Positions 32,352 through 41,719 of a stretch of 64,000 bases of DNA are shown here, in pieces. Origin of the DNA: Halalkalibacter urbisdiaboli (GTDB lineage Bacteria; Bacillota; Bacilli; Bacillales; Bacillaceae_D). Where the stretch lies: contig NZ_MVJM01000003.1 in NCBI RefSeq assembly GCF_002156385.1, positions 414,751-478,750 of the forward strand. The letters run 5' to 3'. Within the stretch, counting starts at the first letter, position 1. Every line of letters begins with the position of its first letter. A program made the translations under genes and the position numbers. The notes beneath the pieces were generated by a model that had not been told where the DNA came from, searched no databases, and saw nothing but the letters and a program-made list of their open reading frames with translations.

Positions 32352-32992
32352 TAAAAATCGCTCCATCAATTTTAGCAGCAAATTTTGCCCAATTAGGAGA
32401 GGACATTCTCGATGTTGAACAAGGAGGGGCTGACTACATTCACGTTGATGTAATGGATGGCCATTTCGTTCCGAATATCACATTTGGACCGTTAGTTGTC
32501 GAGGCTATTCGTCCAAAAACAAAGCTCCCATTGGATGTTCATCTTATGATTGAAAATCCAGATCGATACATTGAGGATTTCGCAAAAGCAGGGGCAGATA
32601 TTATTTCAGTTCACGTTGAAGCTTGTCCACACTTACATCGAACCATCCACTTAATTAAAGAACAGGGTGTAAAAGCAGGTGTAGTATTAAATCCAGCTAC
32701 ACCAGTATCCATGATCGAACCAATTTTAGAGGATGTGGATCTTGTTCTATTAATGACTGTTAATCCAGGCTTTGGTGGACAAACCTTTATTCATTCGGTA
32801 CTAGCCAAAATTGAAGCTGTCGCTAACATGGTGAAAGATAAAAATCTTAATATTGAAATTGAAGTGGATGGCGGGGTAACTCCTGAAACAGCAAAACTGT
32901 GTACGGGCGCTGGGGCAAACGTGCTAGTAGCTGGTTCGGCGATATACAATGAAAAAAAACGAGCACAGGCTATATCTAATATTCGTGGATAA
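32348..32992 (+). CDS. rpe: Ribulose-phosphate 3-epimerase
   Basis: Interconverts ribulose 5-phosphate and xylulose 5-phosphate, 214-residue TIM barrel. Signatures: [35 protein letters not shown] (metal His and catalytic Asp), [10 protein letters not shown] and [10 protein letters not shown]. Start is GTG within the rsgA stop (GTGA). B. subtilis has thiN next; no thiN-like frame follows here. Confidence 0.96.
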   Translation: MIKIAPSILAANFAQLGEDILDVEQGGADYIHVDVMDGHFVPNITFGPLVVEAIRPKTKLPLDVHLMIENPDRYIEDFAKAGADIISVHVEACPHLHRTIHLIKEQGVKAGVVLNPATPVSMIEPILEDVDLVLLMTVNPGFGGQTFIHSVLAKIEAVANMVKDKNLNIEIEVDGGVTPETAKLCTGAGANVLVAGSAIYNEKKRAQAISNIRG

Positions 32993-33003
32993 AAGGAAGA
33001 AGA

Positions 33004-33036
33004 GGATGATGCAGCAAACTGTCAGCATCCTTTTTT
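33004..33036 (+). terminator. Intrinsic terminator after rpe
   Basis: GGATG pairs with CATCC, with inner pairing of TG-CAG to CTG-CA around CAAA, followed by six T. It closes the rsgA-rpe transcript. Confidence 0.8.
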
Positions 33037-33364
33037 ATTTAGTTAAATAGTGCTTCGGTTGTTACATAAAAGAATATTTAAATCAATGAACATTCCTGCC
33101 TGCCTAGACATATATTGACCGTGGATGCATATGTATAGTGATAAGGAGACAAGGTAGCAACTACCACATTCTCAAAAAAAAAGGAATAGTTTGTCGCCTC
33201 TGAATATACTAGTAGAAATGAGCATTTGTTTTTATCCTTTTCATTATCCGATAAGTATTTATGGAACGAAAGGATGGAGACGACTTCGCTTAAGCCATTT
33301 AAGGTGGTAAGCTAAGTTTCTTTATCATTAATCCCCGTGGTATTCACGTTGAGGAGGAGGAGCT
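33037..33364 (+). promoter_or_regulatory. Gene-free leader of spoVM with a candidate sigma-E promoter
   Basis: No credible coding frame is present. GACATATA (33107-33114) and CATATGTA (33128-33135), 13 bases apart, resemble the mother-cell sigma-E consensus (-35 KMATATT, -10 CATACA-T). An AAGGAG at 33142 is not followed by a start codon. GCTTAA near 33289 can pair with sequence around 33312 (a GCC...GGT stem). The spoVM ribosome site GAGGAGGAGGAG is unusually strong. The promoter call is tentative. Confidence 0.4.
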
Positions 33365-33445
33365 ATGAAATTCTACACTATCAAGCTGCCAAAATTCCTA
33401 GGTGGGTTTGTGCGAGCAGTCTTAAACTCATTCAAAAAAGGGTAA
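33365..33445 (+). CDS. spoVM: Stage V sporulation protein M
   Basis: A complete 26-residue SpoVM, beginning MKFYTIKLPKFLGG and ending NSFKKG. This amphipathic helix marks the convex outer forespore membrane and anchors SpoIVA to start spore coat assembly; Pro9, important for its shape in B. subtilis, is present. It is far shorter than usual gene-calling cut-offs but the match to the family is near full length, and it has a very strong ribosome site. Position between rpe and rpmB is conserved. Direct evidence that the organism sporulates. Confidence 0.97.
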   Translation: MKFYTIKLPKFLGGFVRAVLNSFKKG

Positions 33446-33448
33446 TGC

Positions 33449-33478
33449 AAAAAAGCACCGTAGGAACGGTGCTTTTTT
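33449..33478. terminator. Bidirectional terminator between spoVM and rpmB
   Basis: A perfect 13-bp stem AAAAAAGCACCGT/ACGGTGCTTTTTT with an AGGA loop serves both convergent genes. Confidence 0.93.
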
Positions 33479-33492
33479 GTAAGCTTTTATTA

Positions 33493-33681
33493 TTATACGC
33501 GCTCTACTTTACCTGACTTAAGTGCGCGTGCAGATACGTAAACACGTTTTGGTTTACCATCTACTAAAATACGTACCTTTTGTACGTTAGCACCCCAACG
33601 GCGCTTTGTTTTATTTAGCGCGTGTGAACGCTTATTGCCACTGCGAGCCTGTTTCCCAGTAATATAACATTTACGTGACAT
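33493..33681 (-). CDS. rpmB: 50S ribosomal protein L28
   Basis: A 62-residue L28. It begins [16 protein letters not shown] and ends [13 protein letters not shown]. It has a single Cys and so is the zinc-free (C-minus) form, as is B. subtilis RpmB. The start used follows AGGAGGTG; an upstream in-frame ATG at 33690 lies inside that ribosome site region and is rejected. It is transcribed against the surrounding genes, as in other Bacillus. Confidence 0.96.
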   Translation of the reverse strand: MSRKCYITGKQARSGNKRSHALNKTKRRWGANVQKVRILVDGKPKRVYVSARALKSGKVERV

Positions 33682-33728
33682 TTCATGCACCTCCTCATAT
33701 AACGATGACTCTCAAATCATACTTGAAT

Positions 33729-33757
33729 ATAGTAGCATAGCCCCTATAAGATTGCAA
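33729..33757 (-). promoter_or_regulatory. Sigma-A promoter for rpmB
   Basis: Minus strand TTGCAA (33752-33757), 17-base spacer, TACTAT (33729-33734) with an extended TGC just before the -10. Confidence 0.65.
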
Positions 33758-33790
33758 TAGGGACAACAAAAGTTTATCAAGTATTATTGC

Positions 33791-33819
33791 TTGACAGCTT
33801 TACAGCTTTTAAATTAACT
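33791..33819 (+). promoter_or_regulatory. Candidate promoter for yloU
   Basis: A consensus TTGACA (33791-33796) is followed after 17 bases by a poor TTAACT; a better -10, TAAAAT near 33830, would need a weak -35. One of these should drive yloU-fakA-degV. Confidence 0.4.
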
Positions 33820-33871
33820 AAGAGTATAGTAAAATAAACGATAGCCTGTTTTGAAAGGGAGGAATTTCGAA

Positions 33872-34234
33872 ATGTCAATCGAAATGAAAACGCAATTAGG
33901 AACGGTTGATGTATCAAAGGAAGTTGTTGCAACAATTGCTGGTGGAGCAGCAGTAGATTGCTACGGAATTGTTGGGATGGCTTCTCAAAAGCAAATAAAA
34001 GATGGAATTACAGATCTACTAAAGAAAGAGAATTTTCGTCGCGGAGTAGTTATTCGTGAGGAAGAGGATGACATTCACATAGATATGTATATCATTGTTA
34101 GCTACGGTACTAAGATTTCTGAAGTGGCCTATAATGTCCAAACAAAAGTAAAATATCAACTAGAACAAATGTTAGGTCTTGATGTAGATTCGGTGAACAT
34201 TTTTGTTCAGGGAGTTCGCGTCACTAATCCTTAA
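33872..34234 (+). CDS. yloU: Asp23/Gls24-family envelope stress protein YloU
   Basis: A 120-residue Asp23/Gls24 protein. The family pattern is clear: GTVDVSKEVVATIAGGAAVDCYGIVGM, then IHIDMYIIVSYG and SEVAYNVQTKVKYQLEQMLG, ending VNIFVQGVRV. Members are soluble and often membrane-associated stress proteins; the molecular role is unsettled. Start ATG follows AAAGGGAGG at eight bases; an upstream TTG start is rejected. It precedes fakA, the common arrangement in Firmicutes. Confidence 0.93.
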   Translation: MSIEMKTQLGTVDVSKEVVATIAGGAAVDCYGIVGMASQKQIKDGITDLLKKENFRRGVVIREEEDDIHIDMYIIVSYGTKISEVAYNVQTKVKYQLEQMLGLDVDSVNIFVQGVRVTNP

Positions 34235-34259
34235 CCTAGAAAGTTAGGAGGAACTTTTC

Positions 34260-35942
34260 TTGTCATCAGTTAAACAAATTGAAGGTAAAAAGCTTGCGCA
34301 AATGTTTATCGAGGGAGCGTCTAATTTATCAAAACATGTGAAAGTTGTCGACTCTCTCAATGTGTTTCCTGTCCCTGACGGTGATACTGGAACCAATATG
34401 AATCTTTCTATATCTTCTGGAGTAAAAGAAGTAAAACAAAATGTGCATGAAGATTCCAGCAAAGTTGCTTCAGCCTTTGCAAAGGGACTTCTTATGGGGG
34501 CACGAGGTAACTCTGGTGTTATCCTTTCTCAGCTTTTTAGAGGCTTTTCAAAGGATATTGAAGGAAAGAAGACGATTACAACGTCTGACTTTGCGCATGC
34601 CTTAGATAAAGGTGTAGAGACAGCCTATAAAGCCGTCATGAAACCTGTTGAAGGTACAATTTTAACGGTAGCCAAAGATGTCGCGAAACATGCAATTAAA
34701 GTAGCAAAAAAACAACAGGATTTTGTTGTTTTGATTGATGAGATAGTAAGCGAAGCAAAGAAATCGTTGAAGCGGACACCTGATTTGCTTCCTGTGTTGA
34801 AAGAGGTTGGAGTTGTTGACTCAGGTGGCCAAGGTCTTGTCTATATATACGAAGGATTTTCTGCTGTTATAAAAGGTGAAAAGCTTCCTGATTCCCTACC
34901 AGAACAACCAAAGATGGAGGAGCTTGTTCGAATCGAGCATCATTCTGCCCAAAGTCATATTGCAACTGAAGATATTGAGTTCGGGTATTGTACAGAAGTC
35001 ATGGTTCGCTTTGAGGAAGAAAAGGTCGCCCAAAGACCATTTAATGAAGAGTCATTTCGTGAGGAACTAAGTGAGTGGGGAGATTCGTTACTCGTAGTTT
35101 CGGATGAAGATTTATTAAAAATACATATCCACGCTGAGCAGCCTGGGGAAGTCATCACGAAAGCGCAACGATATGGGAATTTAATCAATGTTAAAATTGA
35201 AAATATGCGTGAGCAACATACGCATCTACTTGAAGAAACAAAGGCTGTATACGGGGAAGAGGCTGAAAACGCTTCAAAAGAAAAAAGCGAATATGGCATC
35301 GTAACAGTCTCAATGGGTGATGGGATTGCTAAGCTCTTCAGAGGAATGGGCGCAGGTGTTGTTATTCAAGGTGGACAAACAATGAACCCGAGTACAGAGG
35401 ACATTGTTAAAGCAATTGAACAAGTTCATGCAAAGAAAGTTATCATCCTTCCGAATAACGGTAATATTATAATGGCTGCTGAACAGGCAGCTGAAGTTGT
35501 TGATGCTGAGGCTGTTGTTGTGCCTTCTAAAACAGTTCCACAAGGATTAGCAGCGCTACTCTCATTTAACCCATCACAAAGCTTAAATGAGAATGTTGCC
35601 GTAATGACTAATACGATGGCAGGTGTAAAGACTGGACAAGTAACGTTTGCAGTTAGGGACACGAGCATTGATGGAGTTAACATTAAAAAAGATGACTTTA
35701 TGGGGATTGCTGAGAAAAAAATAGTCACTTCAGGTCCAGATATGCTAGAGGTTGCCAAAACCTTACTAACACAAATGATTAAGGCTGACAGTGAGATTAT
35801 TACCATTCTCCAAGGAGAAGATGCAAGTGATGCTCAAAATGAGGCTTTACTTACTTTCCTAGAAGAGGAACACCCGGAAATTGAAGTCGATGTCCATAAA
35901 GGAAATCAGCCAATATACTCTTATATTTTCTCGGTAGAATAA
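34260..35942 (+). CDS. fakA: Fatty acid kinase ATP-binding subunit FakA (YloV)
   Basis: A 560-residue protein with an N-terminal DhaL kinase domain (PVPDGDTGTNMN near residue 40, the Mg-ATP aspartates; GARGNSGVILSQ near residue 80), a middle domain, and a C-terminal DegV-like domain ending YSYIFSVE. FakA phosphorylates fatty acids held by a FakB carrier to give acyl phosphate. TTG start at 34260 with AGGAGGA seven bases upstream. The next gene is a FakB-type DegV protein, a pairing that supports the assignment over the older dihydroxyacetone-kinase label. Confidence 0.93.
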   Translation: MSSVKQIEGKKLAQMFIEGASNLSKHVKVVDSLNVFPVPDGDTGTNMNLSISSGVKEVKQNVHEDSSKVASAFAKGLLMGARGNSGVILSQLFRGFSKDIEGKKTITTSDFAHALDKGVETAYKAVMKPVEGTILTVAKDVAKHAIKVAKKQQDFVVLIDEIVSEAKKSLKRTPDLLPVLKEVGVVDSGGQGLVYIYEGFSAVIKGEKLPDSLPEQPKMEELVRIEHHSAQSHIATEDIEFGYCTEVMVRFEEEKVAQRPFNEESFREELSEWGDSLLVVSDEDLLKIHIHAEQPGEVITKAQRYGNLINVKIENMREQHTHLLEETKAVYGEEAENASKEKSEYGIVTVSMGDGIAKLFRGMGAGVVIQGGQTMNPSTEDIVKAIEQVHAKKVIILPNNGNIIMAAEQAAEVVDAEAVVVPSKTVPQGLAALLSFNPSQSLNENVAVMTNTMAGVKTGQVTFAVRDTSIDGVNIKKDDFMGIAEKKIVTSGPDMLEVAKTLLTQMIKADSEIITILQGEDASDAQNEALLTFLEEEHPEIEVDVHKGNQPIYSYIFSVE

Positions 35943-35968
35943 GTCGAACGAGTTAAGGAGAGATTTAT

Positions 35969-36829
35969 ATGTCAAAAGTGAAAATTGTAACCGATAGTAC
36001 AGCTGATATTCCTAAGGAGCTTGCGGAGGAATTAAATATTACAGTTGTTCCTCTTAATGTCATATTCTCTGAAGAAGAGACCTATGAGGATGGGGTTACA
36101 CTCACCTCTCAAGATTTTTATCAAAAGTTGATGGTCGAAGAGACAATCCCAACAACGTCTCAACCGACACCTTTTCAATTTGAAGAAGTTTACCGTTCTC
36201 TCGCAGAGCAGGGTGAAACCAATATTATTTCCATTCACCTTTCCTCAAAGCTTAGTGGGACGTTTCAAGCCGCTTCAATAGCAAGCCAATCGTTTGATGA
36301 AGAAATCAGCCTCCATGTCGTCGATTCAAAGCTTGCCTCTTATGGAATTGGGATTATGGTTGTTGAAGTAGCTCGAATGGCCCAGCAAGGTAAGTCATTA
36401 GAGGAGTGCTTACAACGTTTAGAGGAATTATTACAAGATACGAAACTTTATTTTCTTGTTGATACATTAGAATATTTACAGAAAAATGGTCGAATTGGAA
36501 AGGCATCAGCCTTACTTGGTTCTTTATTAAAAATAAAGCCAATTCTATCAATAAATGAAGACGGTGAAGTATATCCGTTTGAAAAAGTTCGTGGCCAGAA
36601 AAAAGCGATAAATAGAATAATTGACGTGTTAAAAGAGGAGTATGGGGATGCCCCTGTTCATATTGGATCCCCTCATGCAGTGAATGATTCACTTGCCAAT
36701 GAGCTTCTTGAGCGTGCTCGTCAGGAGTTTAATGTGCAGTCAGAGGTACGAACGAATATCGGTGCTGTTATTGGGGCACATGCAGGTCCAGGAGCTGTTG
36801 CATTAGTCGTTACGAAAGCCAAATCATAG
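35969..36829 (+). CDS. DegV-family fatty-acid binding protein, probable FakB
   Basis: A 286-residue DegV protein. Signatures: VTDSTADIPKELAEELNITV at the N-terminus, TTSQPTPFQF (near residue 62), HLSSKLSGTFQAA (near residue 90), the LQKNGRIGKASALLGSLLKIKPIL segment and GAVIGAHAGPGAVAL near the end, where relatives hold the fatty-acid carboxylate. It would present exogenous or released fatty acids to FakA. In B. subtilis this position is held by the serine dehydratase genes sdaAB-sdaAA. ATG follows AAGGAGAG, 26 bases after fakA, so co-transcription is likely. Exact chain preference cannot be read from sequence. Confidence 0.88.
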   Translation: MSKVKIVTDSTADIPKELAEELNITVVPLNVIFSEEETYEDGVTLTSQDFYQKLMVEETIPTTSQPTPFQFEEVYRSLAEQGETNIISIHLSSKLSGTFQAASIASQSFDEEISLHVVDSKLASYGIGIMVVEVARMAQQGKSLEECLQRLEELLQDTKLYFLVDTLEYLQKNGRIGKASALLGSLLKIKPILSINEDGEVYPFEKVRGQKKAINRIIDVLKEEYGDAPVHIGSPHAVNDSLANELLERARQEFNVQSEVRTNIGAVIGAHAGPGAVALVVTKAKS

Positions 36830-36838
36830 CTTTTACAT

Positions 36839-36873
36839 ATTCCTGCCTCAAGTTAGGCGGGAATTATTTTTGT
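36839..36873 (+). terminator. Intrinsic terminator after the degV gene
   Basis: ATTCCTGCCT pairs with AGGCGGGAAT around six bases, followed by a T-rich run. Confidence 0.85.
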
Positions 36874-36928
36874 TTATTTAGGAGCGGATTAGAAAGGAGG
36901 GTAGTGATTTTCAATAATCACATCAAGT

Positions 36929-38977
36929 ATGAATGAATATATGAAATTACCGGTAACTGAGGTCAAGGGAATTGGCGATGAAACCGCAAAGCAACTTGAG
37001 GCTTTGGGAATATATTTAGTAGAAGAGCTAATTGAACATTTTCCTTTTCGTTATGAAGATTATAAATTAAAAGATTTACATGAAGTAAAACATGATGAAC
37101 GAGTGACGATCGTAGGTGTCGTTCAAAGTGAGCCATCTGTAAGATACTACGGTAAAAAGAAAAATCGCTTATCGTTTCGACTTTTAGTTAATCAATTACT
37201 CATCACAGTTACGTTTTTTAATCGTGCCTTTCTAAAAAAACAATTGAGTATCGGTCGTGAAGTTACTGTTACTGGAAAATGGGATCAACATCGTTTAACG
37301 ATTACTGGAACGGAATGTCGCCAAGGAAAAGAAGAACGCGACCAAACAATCGAACCGATTTATTCGGTGTCTGGAAGTATTACGTCAAAATCATTGAAAA
37401 AATTTATTTATCAAGCACTCTCCCAATTTGGTGAACAAATACCTGAACCACTTCCATTACACCTACGAGAACGGTACAAGCTCCTCGGCAAGAAAGAAGC
37501 TATTTATCGATTGCATTTTCCCCCGAACCAAGAGGCGGTTAAGCAGGCTAGAAGGAGAATTGTGTATGAAGAGTTTTTATTTTTTCAGCTGAAAATGCAA
37601 GCTTTTCGCAAGTCAAATCGTGAGCAATCAGTAGGTCAATCTTTACACATATCAAAGGAAAATATAACGGAGTTTATTGAAGGTTTACCGTTCCCGTTAA
37701 CATCAGCTCAAAAAAGGGTTGTTGATGAAATAAGTAGCGATTTAGCATCAACTTACCGGATGAATCGTCTATTGCAAGGAGATGTAGGCTCAGGTAAAAC
37801 AATTGTTGCAGCTACTTGTATGTATGCTGTTGCCAAGGCAGGTTATCAGTCTGCTCTCATGGTCCCAACTGAGATATTAGCTGAGCAGCATGTAACCTCA
37901 TTGCAGCAAGTATTGGAGCCGAAGGGGATCCGTGTTGAACTACTATCTGGCTCTATAAAAGGAAAAAAAAGAAAAGAACGACTAAAGGCATTAGAAGCAG
38001 GGGACATTCATATCCTTGTCGGTACACACGCTCTGATCCAAGAAGATGTGGTATTTCATCGATTAGGGTTTGTAATTACCGATGAACAGCATCGCTTTGG
38101 TGTTGAACAGCGGCGTGTTCTACGAGATAAGGGTGAGCATGTGAATGTGTTGTTTATGACAGCAACCCCGATTCCTCGAACATTGGCTATATCTGTATTT
38201 GGCGATATGGATGTTTCAATTATTGATGAAATGCCAGCAGGGAGAAAGGCGATAGAGACATACTGGGCTAAGCCTGACATGCTTGAACGAGTTCTTTCGT
38301 TTACGGAAAAAGAACTAACAGCTGGAAGACAAGCGTATGTAATCTGTCCATTAATCGAGGAGTCGGAAAAATTAGATGTCCAAAATGCGATTGATGTTCA
38401 TGCGATTTTACAGCAGCATTTTACGGGGCGGTACTCTGTAGGACTTATGCACGGGCGCTTGCATCCACAGGAGAAGGATGCGGTGATGGAGGCATTTAGT
38501 CGGAATGACACCCAAATTCTGGTTTCGACTACGGTAGTTGAGGTAGGGGTTAATGTACCAAATGCAACTGTTATGATCATTTACGATGCAGAACGTTTCG
38601 GACTTGCACAGCTTCATCAGCTTCGGGGGAGAGTTGGAAGAGGTGATGCACAGTCGTATTGTATTTTACTTGCTGATCCCAAATCCGAGGTAGGAAAAGA
38701 ACGGATGCGAATTATGACAGAAACGAATGATGGATTTGTTTTGTCTGAGCGAGATTTAGAGTTACGTGGTCCAGGTGATTTCTTTGGTGCGAAGCAAAGT
38801 GGTTTACCTGATTTCAAATTAGCAGATGTTGTTCATGATTACCGAGCGTTAGAAGTTGCAAGACAAGATGCCGTTAAAATAATCTCGCTTGACGAATTCT
38901 GGACTGCTGAACATTATAATTTCTTACGTACATTTCTAGAGGAACAAGGAGTATTAAATGGAGACAAGCTTGATTAA
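36929..38977 (+). CDS. recG: ATP-dependent DNA helicase RecG
   Basis: A 682-residue branch-migration helicase for fork reversal and recombination. N-terminal wedge/OB domain (1-~230), then Walker A GDVGSGKTIVAA (near residue 288), DEQH (near residue 386), SAT-equivalent TATPIPRT and motif VI HQLRGRVGR; the TRG region near GPGDFFGAKQSG is present. The ATG at 36929 lacks a good nearby ribosome site: GAAAGGAGGG is about 25 bases upstream, so initiation may be weak or at a non-standard codon. Confidence 0.95.
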   Translation: MNEYMKLPVTEVKGIGDETAKQLEALGIYLVEELIEHFPFRYEDYKLKDLHEVKHDERVTIVGVVQSEPSVRYYGKKKNRLSFRLLVNQLLITVTFFNRAFLKKQLSIGREVTVTGKWDQHRLTITGTECRQGKEERDQTIEPIYSVSGSITSKSLKKFIYQALSQFGEQIPEPLPLHLRERYKLLGKKEAIYRLHFPPNQEAVKQARRRIVYEEFLFFQLKMQAFRKSNREQSVGQSLHISKENITEFIEGLPFPLTSAQKRVVDEISSDLASTYRMNRLLQGDVGSGKTIVAATCMYAVAKAGYQSALMVPTEILAEQHVTSLQQVLEPKGIRVELLSGSIKGKKRKERLKALEAGDIHILVGTHALIQEDVVFHRLGFVITDEQHRFGVEQRRVLRDKGEHVNVLFMTATPIPRTLAISVFGDMDVSIIDEMPAGRKAIETYWAKPDMLERVLSFTEKELTAGRQAYVICPLIEESEKLDVQNAIDVHAILQQHFTGRYSVGLMHGRLHPQEKDAVMEAFSRNDTQILVSTTVVEVGVNVPNATVMIIYDAERFGLAQLHQLRGRVGRGDAQSYCILLADPKSEVGKERMRIMTETNDGFVLSERDLELRGPGDFFGAKQSGLPDFKLADVVHDYRALEVARQDAVKIISLDEFWTAEHYNFLRTFLEEQGVLNGDKLD

Positions 38978-39013
38978 CTATTGAAATAAGCAAGATCGAA
39001 TTATATACTACTC

Positions 39014-39030
39014 TTAGTACCTAGTCCTAG
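39014..39030 (+). promoter_or_regulatory. FapR operator
   Basis: TTAGTACCTAGTCCTAG closely matches the 17-base FapR box of Bacillus (TTAGTACCT plus an imperfect inverted half). A -10-like TATAAT lies at 39048-39053, about 120 bases before fapR, so FapR bound here would block the operon promoter; malonyl-CoA would release it. Confidence 0.82.
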
Positions 39031-39175
39031 AAGATAGTATTTAAGTGTATAATGACAATGAAATAGGTATGAAACGATTTATAAAATCTGAGGTTTTAAC
39101 CCTTTTACTAATCATTAAATTGATGACTGCTCCAATACTTCCTTTTCTAATTATGAACGTTGGAAGGTGCATAAC

Positions 39176-39763
39176 TTGAGACAAAGAAAAAAAGAGCGAC
39201 AAGCTAAGTTATTGGAAACAATTCAGAAGAATCCATTTATGACAGATGAGGCCCTTTCAGAAAAATTTTCAGTCAGTATTCAAACGATTAGGTTGGACCG
39301 AATGGAGCTTTCAATACCTGAACTGCGAGAACGAATAAAGGATGTCGCAAAGCAGCAGTTGGATGACATTAAAGCTCTTTCTCACGAAGAAGTAATAGGT
39401 GAAATCGTCGATTTACAGCTCGATGAGCGTGCGATCTCTATTTTAGATGTGAAAGAAGAGCATGTTTTTTCAAGGTCTGGGATTGCGAGGGGGCATCATC
39501 TTTTTGCACAAGCAAATTCACTTGCTGTGGCGATTATTAATGATGAACTTGCTTTAACTGCAAAAGCAACGATACGCTTTAAGCGACAAGTAAAAGCTGG
39601 GGAACGGGTAATTGCAAAGGCAAGTGTGATTGCTTTTGAGAAAGAACGGACAAATGTTGAGGTTAAAAGCTACGTTGACCAGGAGCTTGTTTTTGTAGGG
39701 GAGTTTGTCATGTTTCGTACAACACATTCAAATGAAAGACGGGAAAGGAGAGGTGACGAATGA
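39176..39763 (+). CDS. fapR: Transcriptional repressor FapR of fatty-acid synthesis
   Basis: A 195-residue regulator with an N-terminal DeoR-like helix-turn-helix ([19 protein letters not shown]-type region, residues ~20-45) and a C-terminal hotdog domain that binds malonyl-CoA ([20 protein letters not shown]). It represses lipid synthesis genes including its own operon; the operator at 39014 is present. TTG at 39176 gives MRQRKKERQ, matching the family start and spaced six bases from GGAAGGTG; GTG 39167 adds three residues. It overlaps plsX by four bases. Confidence 0.95.
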   Translation: MRQRKKERQAKLLETIQKNPFMTDEALSEKFSVSIQTIRLDRMELSIPELRERIKDVAKQQLDDIKALSHEEVIGEIVDLQLDERAISILDVKEEHVFSRSGIARGHHLFAQANSLAVAIINDELALTAKATIRFKRQVKAGERVIAKASVIAFEKERTNVEVKSYVDQELVFVGEFVMFRTTHSNERRERRGDE

Positions 39764-40758
39764 AGATAGCACTGGATGTCATGGGTGGGGATCATGCTCC
39801 TCAGGCTCCTGTAATTGCTGCACAAAACGCAGTGAAAACTTTTGATGATATTGAAATTACATTAGTTGGGCATGAAGAAGAAATAAAGAAATACTTAACA
39901 GATACTTCTAAAATTACGATTTTACATACAACGGAAAAAATTGAAGATACAGACCAACCGACAACGGCTGTTCGTCGTAAGAAAGATTCATCTATGGTAT
40001 TAGCTATGCGAGAAGTAAAGGAGGGACGTGCAGATGCATGTATTTCAGCAGGAAATACTGGAGCTTTAATGACTGCAGGCCTACTTTATGTTGGTAGAAT
40101 TCCAGGTATTGATCGCCCAGCTCTTTCACCAATGCTCCCGACAATGAATGGGAAAGGCTTTTTATTGCTTGATGTTGGTGCAAATATGGATGCAAAGCCA
40201 GAACACCTTTTACAATATGCAATTATTGGTAATACATATATGGAAATGGTAGCAAAACGAAAACAACCACGAGTAGGGTTGTTAAATGTTGGTACCGAGA
40301 GCGGGAAAGGCAACGAGTTAACGAAAGCTGCATTTCCATTACTTGAAGCAGCCAACTTTCAGTTTATCGGGAATGTCGAAGCACGCGATTTATTGAGTGG
40401 TGTGGCTGATGTTGTCGTATGTGATGGTTTCGCTGGAAATCTTGTCTTAAAATCGATTGAAGGAACAGCAGGAACTTTGTTTTCTTTGTTGAAGAAGGAA
40501 ATGACGAAATCCATAAAAAATAAACTTGCTGCAGGTGTTTTAAAATCTGATTTACAAGGTTTAAAAGGAAAACTTAGCTATTCCGAATATGGGGGGGCGG
40601 GTCTTTTCGGTTTGAAATCTCCTGTGATTAAAGCGCATGGATCTTCAGATGAAACAGCTGTTTTTCATGCGATTCGTCAAGCTAGAGAAATGGTTGACCA
40701 ACAAGTGGTCACTATTATTAAAAATGAAGTGTCAAAACTAAAAAAAGTAGAAGAATAG
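39760..40758 (+). CDS. plsX: Phosphate acyltransferase PlsX
   Basis: A 332-residue enzyme that converts acyl-ACP to acyl phosphate for PlsY, linking fatty-acid and phospholipid synthesis; it also lets FakAB-derived acyl phosphate enter the ACP pool. Signature [18 protein letters not shown] at the N-terminus, then [15 protein letters not shown] and [22 protein letters not shown] overlap with fapR shows coupling. Confidence 0.96.
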   Translation: MKIALDVMGGDHAPQAPVIAAQNAVKTFDDIEITLVGHEEEIKKYLTDTSKITILHTTEKIEDTDQPTTAVRRKKDSSMVLAMREVKEGRADACISAGNTGALMTAGLLYVGRIPGIDRPALSPMLPTMNGKGFLLLDVGANMDAKPEHLLQYAIIGNTYMEMVAKRKQPRVGLLNVGTESGKGNELTKAAFPLLEAANFQFIGNVEARDLLSGVADVVVCDGFAGNLVLKSIEGTAGTLFSLLKKEMTKSIKNKLAAGVLKSDLQGLKGKLSYSEYGGAGLFGLKSPVIKAHGSSDETAVFHAIRQAREMVDQQVVTIIKNEVSKLKKVEE

Positions 40759-40771
40759 AGGGGGATGTAGA

Positions 40772-41719
40772 GTGGGGAAAATTGCGTTTATCTTTCCAGG
40801 TCAAGGTTCTCAGGCAGTTGGAATGGGGAAAACTCTTATTGAAGAAGAGCCAGTATGCGAGGATATTTTTAAAAGAGCTGATGAAAAACTTGGTTATTCG
40901 TTAACGGATATTATGTTGAATGGTCCAGAAGAAGCATTAAGAAGGACGGAGCATACGCAGCCAGCACTTGTAACAATGAGTGTAGCTGTTTTACAATTAC
41001 TCAAGGAAAAGGGAATAGAAGCTGACTATGTTGCGGGGCATAGTTTAGGAGAATATAGTGCATTAACGGCTGCTAATTCTCTTTCGTTTGAGGATGCAGT
41101 ATTTGCCGTTCGAAATCGTGGACTTTTTATGGAGGAAGCTGTGCCTTTTGGAGAAGGGGCAATGGCAGCTGTACTTGGGCTTGAAAGGGATGTATTAGAA
41201 AAAGTTTGTAAACAAGTACAAAACGCGGGTGAGGTTGCGGAATTAGCAAACTTGAATTGTCCGGGGCAAATCGTAATTTCAGGTTCAGCAGAAGGGGTAA
41301 AACAAGCCTCTGAGCAGGCAAAAGAAGCAGGGGCTAAACGGGTAATCCCCCTTCAAGTGAGTGGCCCGTTTCACTCTTCATTAATGAAACCAGCTGCAGA
41401 AAAGTTACATTCAATTTTAGATACTTTAACAATTCAGGATGCGTCCGTTCCTGTTATTGCAAATGTAACGGCAGGTGAAGTTGTACAGCAAGAAGAAATT
41501 CGGAAACGACTAGTCGAGCAAGTCTATTCTCCAGTTCTATGGGAGGACTCTGTTAAGAAGCTGTTAGATTTAGGAGTCGACACGTTTATAGAGGTTGGTT
41601 CGGGAAATGTACTTACAGGTCTTGTAAAAAAGGTAAATCGACGTGTTCGAGCGTTTGCAGTGAATGACCGCGAAAGTTTAATGAAGGTTGTTGAACAGTT
41701 GGAAGGAGTGACAGAATAA
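40772..41719 (+). CDS. fabD: Malonyl-CoA:ACP transacylase
   Basis: A 315-residue FabD that loads malonyl onto ACP. N-terminal [16 protein letters not shown] and the nucleophile elbow [11 protein letters not shown] with the catalytic Ser near residue 90 are intact; GPFHSSLM holds the catalytic His. GTG start at 40772 with GAGGGGGATG upstream. Its stop shares one base with the fabG start. Confidence 0.96.
   Translation: MGKIAFIFPGQGSQAVGMGKTLIEEEPVCEDIFKRADEKLGYSLTDIMLNGPEEALRRTEHTQPALVTMSVAVLQLLKEKGIEADYVAGHSLGEYSALTAANSLSFEDAVFAVRNRGLFMEEAVPFGEGAMAAVLGLERDVLEKVCKQVQNAGEVAELANLNCPGQIVISGSAEGVKQASEQAKEAGAKRVIPLQVSGPFHSSLMKPAAEKLHSILDTLTIQDASVPVIANVTAGEVVQQEEIRKRLVEQVYSPVLWEDSVKKLLDLGVDTFIEVGSGNVLTGLVKKVNRRVRAFAVNDRESLMKVVEQLEGVTE

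Noticed and set aside
33217-33330. A ~31-codon frame starting ATGAGCATTTG upstream of spoVM
   Set aside because: No ribosome site, and no amino-acid pattern suggesting a real peptide.
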